Source: Cyclostephanos tholiformis (Eukaryota; Bacillariophyta; Thalassiosirophyceae; Thalassiosirales; Thalassiosiraceae). From it: a DNA stretch of 12,061 nt. The stretch lies in assembly GCA_036939975.1 (NCBI GenBank), contig JALLPB010000944.1, forward strand, positions 1-12,061, in the 5' to 3' direction. Every line of letters starts with the position of its first letter. The stretch's first letter is position 1. The notes below the pieces were generated by a model, which was not told the DNA's origin, ran no database searches, and saw only the letters and a list, made by a program, of their open reading frames with translations. The position numbers were made by a program, and so were the translations under genes. Shown piece by piece: positions 1-9,827 of the stretch.

Positions 1-90
1 TTAGTAATTTATTAATAGAAATAATGACTAGCGAAGGGGGGCGACGACGGAAATGGCCATGGTCAGGCAGTTTTTAAGGAGTAGGGAATT

Positions 91-217
91 GTAACAGGTT
101 ACAGTTACACTCTAACCTGTTACGGTGTAACTGTTACCTGTTACGGTGTAACTGTTACCTGTTACGGTGTAACTGTTACCTGTTACAGTTACACTGTAAC
201 TGTAACAGGTTACAGTT
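91..217. repeat. 21-bp minisatellite with flanking inverted repeats
   Basis: A 21-bp unit beginning CCTGTTACGGTGTAACTGTTA occurs three times head to tail without a mismatch at 116-136, 137-157 and 158-178; a fourth, diverged copy starts at 179. The array is built from GTTAC/GTAAC words, so it is full of dyad symmetry. On the right, 171-192 and 196-217 form inverted arms of 22 bp with one mismatch (177 against 211) around a 3-nt loop. On the left, 91-101 and 113-123 are perfect 11-bp inverted arms. The array ends about 190 bp upstream of the predicted start of the NAA25-like gene, so it lies in its promoter or 5' leader. No coding potential or transposon terminus is seen. Its function is unknown. 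Confidence 0.9.
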
Positions 218-407
218 CCCTCAACTCCAATGCAATAATAGTAACGGCGTGTATTTTTTTTTTCACCACAAAAAAAAATCCAAAATCAACATCATCTTTC
301 ATCCATCATATCATCCCTCTCCCCTCTCCAAGAAGGGGAACGAACGACCACCACGAACAACGACGCCGACCCACCCCCACCTCCTCCCACCCACCCCCCG
401 AAAATAC
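218..407 (+). promoter_or_regulatory. 5' leader / promoter-proximal region of the NAA25-like gene
   Basis: This stretch lies between the minisatellite and the ATG at 408. It contains a T tract (253-263), an A tract (about 270-277) and then C-rich sequence up to the start codon. The NAA25 reading frame stays open back to 249, but that frame has only a GTG there and no ATG before 408. A minimal upstream ATG at 230 is followed after one codon by TAA. No convincing TATA box is visible, and the transcription start cannot be placed from sequence. Confidence 0.4.
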
Positions 408-561
408 ATGTCGTCGTCGTCATCCCCCCCGCTACAAAAACGGCGACAACGATCGCGACGGCCCGGACCCATCGTCGGCGCCCCCCCCAGCGCGCTCCTC
501 GGCTCCATATACCAATGTATCGACTCCGGTAATTACGCCAGGGTATTGCGACTGACGTCAC

Positions 562-592
<31 letters not shown>

Positions 593-3500
593 CCCCGTCA
601 TCGTCGTCGGGATCGCCAATAACAGCAACAACAACAACAACAACAACCACGACCGCCGCCGACGTATCGTCGCGAAGAAGCAAGCGAACGCGAACATCGT
701 AGACGCCGACGTAGACGACGACGACGCAGACGACGACGCGGACGACGAAATTTACGACGAGCGCCATTGGGACGTCGTTAGGGCGCTGCGCGCGCACGCA
801 TTGGAACGCACCGGCAGGCGTCTCGAGGCGCTGATGCTCCTAAATGACATGATGACGTCCATGTCGCCATCGTCGACGTGCACGTCGTCATCGTCCGGGG
901 ACATCGACGTCGACTTTAGCGACGGGGGGGACGACGACGTCGACGGCGACGACGACGTCATCGCTCGACGACATCGACATCGCTCGCGTTGGCTCGACGA
1001 ATTGCGATGCCGTATATCGTCGTTATCGATCGCGACGACGACGTCGGCGGTGGATTCCGTCGTTCCATATCCGCCGCCTCCTCGCGGCGCTTGCTGCCTC
1101 GACGCGATCTCGACCCTCGACTCGTTGGTCGTCGCGTCGCGCCCGCGATGCGACGGCGCGCGTATTATTACGGCTCCATCCCCCGCCGCCGCCGCCGCAT
1201 CGTCGGCGACTACGGCGACTACGGCGGTGGCCGCGTCGAAGACGACCGGGGGGTCGTCGTCATCATCCCGCGCGACGACGACGACTACGACGAAGAAGAA
1301 GTATAATACGACGTCGATCCCACTCCCCTCATCATTACCCCCGATTACCGACTCGATCGTCCTCCAGACGATGTGCGTCACGCTCGGGAGCGAGGGATTG
1401 CACGATACCGCGAGCTCTCTGTATCGCATCGCCGCGGAATACCTGACGTCCGCGTCCGACTGTGGTGGTGGTGGTGGTGGTAGGGATGAGGAGAATTACG
1501 TCAGCGTGCTCAGGGATGGGATTATGGTCCACCTGAGGGCGACGTGCGAAATCTCCTCATCTAAGACTACGACGACGACTACGACTACGACTACGAAGAC
1601 GACGGGGGAGATGACCGGTACGACGTTCGGGAATGGCGATGCGAGCGTCGTCATCGACGTCGTTCCCCTCCCCCCCCCACCCCCCACCCACCCGGCCATC
1701 GTCGTCGATCCGTCCTATCCCCCCGCCGCCCATGGCGTCGACCTACCCCCCATCATCCCCCCCCCACCGCCGTCGCGACGACGTCGCGTATCGCGCTTCC
1801 GTGCGATATTGCCGAAGCTCGACGACATGTTCCGACTGTCCGCGTACCGCGAGCGGATGCAATCGAATTCCATCCAGCTCGCGAAGGTCACCGGGATGCC
1901 GTCGCATTACCTGTGGACGGCGATATTCGGATTGTGGCATCGAGAGTCCCTAATGGACCTAGCGTCGATGTTGGAATTATCGTTATCGCTATACTCGGAG
2001 TCGTCGTCGTCGTCGTCGTCATCCTCCTCGGCGGGGGGTGACGAGAAGGACGAGGACGAGGAGGAGGGACGTCGGCTGCGCGAGGCGTTCCGCATTATCG
2101 TGACCTCGAACTCCCCGGACCACCGCCGCCATCCGACGACGACGAGGACGACGACCGATGACGGAGACGAAGACGTCGATTCGAATGACGACGTCGTCGT
2201 TGCATCGTCCAACCTCCTCGATAGGATGCGGCAGAAGATCGCGTTGATACCGCGTCTCGCGGAATCTCTCAGTTCGCGCATCGTGTTGCCCCCGTCGTCG
2301 TCGTCGTCGTCGACGACGACGACTCGGCATCATCACGCGGCGTCGGAGAACGATTGGGACGTATACATCGAATCGCTGATCGTTCAGGGTAAGAGGCGCG
2401 AGGCATTGGAGGTCCTGAGGGGAATACGATGCGCTCCGGACGGGAGGTACGACGACGATGATGGGGCGAAGGTCGTCGTCGCATCCTCCGAGGACGGCGA
2501 TGACGGCGGTGGCGACGGGCATCGTCATCATCCTCCCACCACCCTCCCCCCCCGTATCGATGACGAGTCCAGCGTTTCCGACCGCGTCGGTTCGATGCTG
2601 CCATATAGGCGACGGAGGAAGATGGAGAACATGGCGCGATTGTCGTACGAGTTGGGCATGCACGACGATGCTGAACGTTACTATCGCGAATTGCTACTGT
2701 CATTTCCCGATCAGTGGACATATTGGATCGCGTTGATCGAGTCCACATGCTTCGCGCGGGGGGAGGGGGGGGAGGTAACGACGACGGATTCCAAATCGCC
2801 GTCGTGTCATTCGGGCATGATCGTCGATGAGGCGGGCTGGCAGCGTTGCGTTTCATTTTCCAAGGAGGTCGTGATGAGCACCGATCTATACGGCGTCGGG
2901 GGACGGGGTCGTCATGAATTGCGAGGGCCGCATCTGGTATATCTCGAATTGATTACGATGAAATTACTCCGGGCCGAAGATGGCGACGCGAGGGACGGTC
3001 TAGTCACGTCGCTTCGCGGTGAGATATGCAAGTACGGGGAAAAGTTCGGCCCGTTGGCATCTTGCTGCTTCGCGGATTTGCGACCTTATGTTCGCGTTTG
3101 TGTCCGCGCTGCGGCTAATAATGCTCCGTCGCTTACGGAACATACATCAGCCGGGGGGGGGCAGTGCGTCGTCCCGCGCGACATTTTGCATTTGCTACTA
3201 TGGGCCAAGGAGATGTGGGCAACTAATTCCCAATCGAATGATGATTGTGGTGGAGTCAATCGCAATAATACGAGTATGACCGAGGACGTAATAGACTCGA
3301 CGGATGCGTTGTTACGAGATCGGAGGGAAAGGTTACGAAGGTTTATATTCGCGGTTCAAGTTATTTTCAATATCTCGATCGAGTTTGAGGATAAGAAATT
3401 CACCCTGCAACTCCTTAAGACTTATGCGCCATCTATTTTCCATATGGTAATGGAGTGGCGGACTAGCCTGTCGTACCTTCCCGGCATGTCGCTAAAGGAC

Positions 3501-5129
3501 GGAGGACAGAAGGAAGTTCTCCCGGGTGATGAAATTATATTATTGGCATCGCAATATCTTCTGTTCGAGGGCGCCTCGTCCCATCTGCATTCGACTTTGG
3601 ATGGGCCGTCCACTCCCTTCCTTTTCCAGGCCGCCAGTCTTCTGGAGGAAGCCATAGATCACTCTCCGTACAATCCCCACCTAAAAATTGCGGCTATCAG
3701 TGTATACTCCCGACTCGGTGCCGCGGAGCGCGCCCTAACAATATATCAAGACTTGGACGTTAAGCAGATTCAGCTCGACTCGTGTTCTTACATCATACTG
3801 CCCCTCTTGGTCATGGGAGGCATGTATACATCGGCGATTAAGATCGCTTCGTCGATATTAAGGTTGCACGGTTCAACATCGAAGGATATCAAGAGCTACG
3901 CATCTGATTCACTTGAAAATGGACTAATGTTCAAGGCAAACGAGATGGTGACATTCCAGAGAGAGAAGATGAGATTGAGCGTGCAGCTACTACAGTCGAA
4001 GGCTCTGCTGATGGATGCAGCCCCGTTGATGATTCCTAGCGATATAGGAAACGACATCGCTGGCGGCGGGGCGAGGCAAAAAGTCGCCAAGTGCCCAGTC
4101 GGATTGGCATCAGAAAAGGGTTTTTGTGGCAACGATGGGGACTTGGCACGGGCCGAACAATTGGTCATCGACGGAGAAATGCACTTTAATGCACCGTCCA
4201 TCATTCATGCCGCGGCACAAACGGCTGCAATCGATGACTTCTCTTCGTCTGACAACCGAGACATGACGCTCTATTGCTTTGAGAGTCTGTATCGTACGTC
4301 ACATATGACGCAAAGGGAGATGGTTATCGGTTCGCTCCGCAGCGGACATTTGCATGGCTTGATGGTCCGGGCGGTCATGACGGTGGGGTCGGCCAGTGCT
4401 CCCAAAAAGGGGAAAGTCCCGAAGCCCACTGATGAGAGATCGTACCGCTGTCTGAGTCTACGCCGCGCCGTATCGAGGGCGAGAGAATTTCGCCTAGAAG
4501 CTGCGCTAGATGAGGTTGGCGGAGCACTCTGGGACGCGTGCTGCCAACTGTGTGAGGCCATCATCGTCGTTATTTATGGAAATAGTTGCGCTAATGAGTC
4601 TTCGATCGATACCCTCGCCGAACGAGAGGTGGCCTCGACAGCAATAATTGATTCAACCACGCAACTTATCCAGAGCGCTGGAATGGCCCTTTCGTCTTGC
4701 TACTCAGAGGTAAAACCTAGCTGCGATGGACTATCTTCCATGATTGGCGCCAGAGTATGCCAGCTTTTGCCAAATTACGTGGTCCCATTGTACGTATTCC
4801 TCGAGACAACGGCTAGATTGTTCGCCCTGTTCGGCTGGGGCAAGCGAAAACGTCTCACGAAGATTCCATCGGGAGCATTAGCCAAGGCGGCTCTCTCTTT
4901 ACAACACCTCATATCGGATATGCTGCAAGGGATGAGTAGATTTCGATCGCTTGGTGGCAATGATGTTTTGGTATTAGCAGAAGAAGCGTGTAGGCCTGAA
5001 TTTGGGATCGAGGCAATACGTAGGGTCATCAAAGAAACTATTTCATCGAGGGAAACGACGAAAGATCGAGTCGATTCATTCTTGTTGCAAATGAAAGACG
5101 GCCTCAGCACGTATTACAATGAGGCATAA
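408..5129 (+). CDS. NAA25: NatB N-terminal acetyltransferase auxiliary subunit, NAA25/MDM20-like
   Basis: NAA25/MDM20 is the TPR-type auxiliary subunit that anchors the catalytic NAA20 to the ribosome; NatB acetylates nascent Met-Asp, Met-Glu, Met-Asn and Met-Gln N termini. The ATG at 408 is chosen because the open frame to 249 begins with GTG and lies in leader-like sequence. Visible family blocks, numbered from 408, are: an N-terminal repeat with IYQCIDSGNYARVLRL (about 33-50) and LRAHALERTGRRLEALMLL (about 122-142); a second repeat (about 312-350); HYLWTAIFGLWHRESL (about 500-515); NDWDVYIESLIVQGKRREAL (about 648-667); a TPR-like block with DAERYYRELLLSFPDQWTYW (about 753-772); and the long C-terminal helical block (about 970-1210) with SPYNPHLKIAAISVYSRLGA. 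At 1573 residues it is far longer than human NAA25 (972) because Ser, Asp, Thr, Asn and Pro runs are inserted between the helices, mostly before residue 850. No introns are needed. TAA is followed directly by TGA. The family call is strong; exact orthology is inferred by recall. Confidence 0.86.
568..592. repeat. (CGT)n trinucleotide microsatellite in NAA25 exon
   Basis: This is an uninterrupted CGT/GTC tract read in the Ser frame (TCG), producing an eight-serine run. It is followed at about 621-648 by an AAC-rich tract encoding an Asn run. Both sit between the first NAA25 helical motif and the next conserved block, where an insert is structurally tolerated. Confidence 0.85.
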
Positions 5130-5350
5130 TGATTTAAGATAGTTCAATGTCAATCTAGGTAGTCCATGTCGACACAACCGCCCATGTTCTTTTGGTCCAA
5201 AGTCACAAGAATTTCCCGATTATAGGTTATGACTTCTATTTTGAATCTTTCACCATTCACTAAATGCATGAGAGCTTCGATAATCATGACCGCAAGAAAC
5301 CAAAGCAATAACGTAAGAGTTCTTGGGCAAAGAAAATAGTGGCAACGAAT
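5130..5350. other. Intergenic gap between convergent 3' ends
   Basis: The 221 nt between the NAA25 stop codon (+) and the lipase stop codon (-) must hold both 3' untranslated regions and both polyadenylation sites. I see no canonical AATAAA in a clear position for either gene, no RNA gene and no further coding exon. Its base composition is ordinary, without the trinucleotide repeats seen in the genes. Confidence 0.6.
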
Positions 5351-8300
5351 TCAGCATGAAATGGATGGTATCCTAGAAACCAGTTCGTCAACCACAACAC
5401 TCCTACGAGAGCCCGATGATCTCATCTTCCCTCCACTTCTATCCATCGACGATTGAGTGTCCATCGATTTGTCAGCTCGGCCGCTTGGTACATTGTCGCT
5501 AACCTCAAGATCTCCATACAACGTGCCCCATCCATTATAACAACGATCGCAAACTCGAACCGGCATAGTGATTCCTATCGCCGGAATCGGGATCCTCTTC
5601 TTGCTACAAGGATCGCACACCAAACCACCACAGGCCCGGCAATTATGCTTATCCCGAGCAGCTTGAGCCTCCGTATTCGACGTACTGGCCCAGGTGAATA
5701 GGCTTGCACAGCAAGCGCATGTACAGTCATCTGCGAATCCCACCCAAGGCGGAAGATCTTGCTTAGCAGCTCGAACTGCCTTGACCTCGAGCAGGCCTTC
5801 GTAGTAGGCTTTGGTCATGTGGTCTGAGAGCATGTTCCCCGCCTTTGCAACCAATTCATGATATATTAATAATGATTTTATACGACAGTCGCTCGTAATA
5901 CTAATAATCACTCACCATGCTGATGCGACGTAAGGAACGAAATCGACGTGGGACAAATGCTGTATGAAGGATAAATTACGGAGTGAGAATCTTTCGACAA
6001 AGTTATCAGCAATTGCCCACATTCAAAATCCAACACTTATGTCTCCTTACCAGCTTTGTAACCACCTCTATGTGTGTATATATGTACAATTTTTCCGCTG
6101 GAAAAGTTTCCGGGAGGAGAAGGTGAGAGGAAATTGTCAATGTTTGGTGTATCGATAAGGATAGCACAATTGAGACAATTTGCCACTCACGGAATAAACA
6201 TTCTAGGCAATGGCAATTCTTCTAGTATCTGAGGCTGCGTGTCGCTATCGATATTCGATTGATCTTCTCGGTGGATTTGTGAATACGCCCCGTTGTGAAT
6301 GGTGGTATCCGGTGATGTTGCATTAGTATTAAATTCAATTGGTGGCTCGTCGAAGGGCACCCAGTCATTATCGCAGCCTCTATTACTTGACATGAGGGGC
6401 TGGTCACAAACGCTACTCTCGTCGTCGCTCTCGTTGAGAGGATCTGTGGGGTCGTAAAACAAATCACCATCGATGTCCACTCCGTCGTCACTACTTATAT
6501 TAGTGCCCTCGTCACTCTGGTCTTCGTACGTGCATGTTGTGGATTTATTCCTGACATGATATCCATAGCAGGTGCCACTGCATTGCTCATCGGCGCACTC
6601 TTTGTGACCATGTTCAGGTGTGAGGCCAGAAGATTTGGTCGTCTTTCCCTGAATCCGCTTTTCACAAGTCTTCTTGAGCCGCTTCGCCGATGCTACACCT
6701 TTTTTCTTAAGGAGGGTGAAGCTTCCACGCAACCTGTTAGGCCATACATGATAGGCACGTTCTGTGATGGCATTGAGGTCATCAGATAGGTGAGTTTTAA
6801 CCCAAGTCTCCCGAATGTAAAGGAGATGCTTCAATAGCCCTCGCACTGATGTTGGAGTAAGACGAGGAACTACATCATCTGGAACAGATTATTCAAGCGA
6901 CGAACGGTCAACGATAGATGCGGTTTACAAATGGTGTGAGCGCACAAAATCACTGCGGTTTAAAACATAAAAGAACGGCATAGTCCACCACTAACCATGC
7001 AACACTACGCTAGTACATAGTTCTAAAATTCGTGGATGATCAGCCAACTTTGAATCTACGCACGATGGAGTCCCATAGCTGTAAACGCGAACAAAGCCAT
7101 CTTCATTTATGGAAATGGAATCAGGCGAAGGAGTCGTCACGTCGACACTCTGCTTCTCAAAAAAACGCAAGACATAAATTCCAAGTAAAGCCGCCACGCC
7201 ACCACCCAAACTGTGACCCACAACACGAATCTTATAACCATTTAACGCCAAATATAGCAATGAGTCGGCAGTCTCTCGAAAGAGGTTGTATGCGGCGCCC
7301 GCCATACCTTTGAGAGCAAGGCCGCTACCACGAAAGACAGGAGTCCACTCTTTCTCGTCGAGACAACGAGTGTTGCGTTCGCCGTTTTGATCCTCGTCCT
7401 CCTCTTCGTCCTGTTGGGGGAAAGGAACTGGGGTGGCCCTGATGTCAGTCACAACATCCTGTATCGTCGCCGTTCCTCTTATGCTGAGGCATGCGATTTT
7501 ACGCTCGTCGTGGGCGAATAACGCGCACGCGGGTCTATCGCTAAAATGATCGTTTCCCTCAAGATCGTTGTAATTACCGGCATGAGCGACATGATGATGA
7601 TTCTGATCTAGGGAGGCATATATCAACCTCCATCCCTGCTGGGCAGCTAACAATTGCATGTCCACCTCGTTCTCGGCGTAAATGAAATCCAACGCAAGCG
7701 GGGCAAAGAATAGTAGGGATGAGATGAGGGTGTCAGGCACGTGTTCACAGACCGGATCGAAAGGTAGCTTCGATCGAGTTGTCGCATCATGGCCGTGGGT
7801 CGCGTCGTCTAAGGACGTGATGTTTTTGTCATCGACTTCCCCATATTTCCGCGAATGCGCCACATTATCTTTCCCTCTTTCACTCGATGCGCTATTGATG
7901 CGATTCGGGGCGGCGGACATGGCTAGAACGTCAACGACCTTTTCGGAAGCGGGATCGTAGACGTCCGTCTCATCAAGGACCGATTCGGAAATCTCCCCGG
8001 CAAGGAACTTACGCGAGCATCCCTCCGAAATGATGGCATTCCCCATTTCCAGGTCGTTACCGGCATCGTCTACCGTGGGATCCTCGATCAGAACGGGCAG
8101 GTGCGGGTTCGACTTTTTCGAAGAATCGCCATAGTTCCTGGTCGACGTCCATCGTCCCTCCTCCTCTTCCTCCTCCTCCTCCTCCTCCTCCTTTTGAGGC
8201 GGCACGGACGGATCGTCGCCGCTGCTCGGCTTCAACGAATGTATCAATTCCTCCCCCTCTGGCCGCAGGCCCCTCAAAGCCCGATGCTGCGCCAACGCGT

Positions 8301-9796
8301 AGAATATCGCCGCGCTTAGCTCGTGCACGCTAAGCGGCCAATTCGTCTTGTTTATGCCAAGGACGCGACATAATAAATCGGCCGCCGCAAGGAATTCCTT
8401 ACGCAAGAGCAGGCCGTACACGCCCTTAAGGCCGTGCTTGCGCAATACCTCCGCGGTTTCGATTGCAACGTACGCCTGCGCGCCGAGTGGTATCGACCTG
8501 GCAAGCGATATCGCAATTCTGGCGAGGCGGCAGGCCGCATCCTCAACGGTATCGATCCCGGTATCGAAGTACGGCGTTAGGTCTCCTTTGAGGTAATCCC
8601 GACACCGCGCGAGTCTCCACAATACGCGCTCCTCGAGGTCGCGGTCGTCGAGGATCGCCTTACAGCGATGACATACGCGCTCGGGGACCGAGGCGTCGTA
8701 TCCCAAGTGGGGCAGAGGATGCGTGTTCGACGAGTGGGCGTTGCAGTACGAGTGGCCGCAACGACGGCAGTGATGTCGATGGAGCGTGTGTCCGAAGGAT
8801 TTACGACAGGCGTAGCACGACGACGCGTTCTCCCACTGAGGTCGGGGTAGGGGACGGGGCGCCATGGTCCGGGCGTTGTCGTAGCAGCATTCGTCCTTCT
8901 CCCCCATCGTCGCGTCGAACAACGGCTCGTCGTCGTCGTCGTCGTCATTTTCGCCCTCCCCGTCATCATTCTCCTCGACGTTGTCGAGCGATGGTCCGTC
9001 GTCCGGACGTTTCCACCTCCGTTGCCGATCGATGACGGGGTCGTAGTAGTATTCGTCGTCCCCCCCCATCGCGGCATCGAACGGCTCGTCCTTTTTATCA
9101 TCGGCGCTCCCCATAGCATCCTTATCCTCCTCCTCCTCCTCCTTCTCGCCCCCCTTTTCCTCCTCCTTCCCCTTCCCCCACTCGTACGTCCTCCATTCCC
9201 GCACGAGCTGCCGTTCGATCCACGGCAACGACGTGAAGCGAACGCCGTCGAGGACGTCGTCGTCGTGACCAATAACGCCGACCCTGAGAGACGCGCCGCC
9301 CGAAAGGAGGACCGATGCGGACGTCGCCGCGTCGACGCATTCTTGGTCGCGTACGTCGATTGTCGGTAAAGCATACCCCCTTCCCGACTCGTCGCCCATA
9401 TCCGTCGCTCCTCGATGATCCCCACATCCGTGGGTCGTCGACATGATCATCGATCCTAACGTACGGGACGATTTCATGCCGGACCTCGCACGTCGGAAAA
9501 GGTGTTCCGATTTATACGACATCGAATACGACAATTCCGACAGCAATAGGGGGATGTTACGTTTGAGGCGGGATATGTCAACGACGCCGACGTTGATATT
9601 CGCATCCCCCTTAGTAACGATCTCCGTCGTCATCGATGAGGAAGACTCCCCCCCCGTTATCGATGATGAAAACGCTTCGGACACGATGGGATGCCCGGTC
9701 CGTCCCTTGTCATCATCATCGTCGTCGGCATCATAATCATCGAGGACGGTCGTCCCGTTGGATCGATGTCGCCGACGTCTCAGTCGGCGATGATGG

Positions 9797-9827
<31 letters not shown>

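Noticed and set aside
116..185. CRISPR-like array
   Set aside because: The repeats are directly adjacent with no spacers, in a eukaryotic genome, so this is a minisatellite.
249..407. N-terminal extension of NAA25 starting at 249
   Set aside because: The frame is open but begins with GTG, has no ATG before 408, and encodes leader-like low-complexity sequence.
752..1429. 225-codon minus-strand open frame opposite NAA25
   Set aside because: It is an antisense shadow of GAC/GTC repeats, which lack stops in several frames, and shows no domain.
2389..2400. Possible intron donor (GGTAAGAGG) in NAA25
   Set aside because: The sequence across it encodes the conserved VQGKRREALEVL helix, so it is coding.
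2019..2856. Overlapping minus-strand open frames of 195-214 codons
   Set aside because: Their composition (Arg, Ser, Pro) is typical of repeat-derived shadows; the plus frame carries the conserved NAA25 motifs.
5351..5911. Separate small FYVE gene
   Set aside because: Its first residues are intron 4 sequence; splicing at 5842 joins it in frame to the lipase and supplies the catalytic His.
6187..6846. Separate 219-residue gene starting at a GTG
   Set aside because: It is exon 2 of the lipase gene; its true upstream continuation is DDVVPRLTPTS via a GT-AG intron.
8577..9425. 282-codon alternative frame on the minus strand within the lipase exon
   Set aside because: It is Arg/Thr-rich, arises from trinucleotide periodicity, and overlaps the frame that encodes FYVE finger 1.
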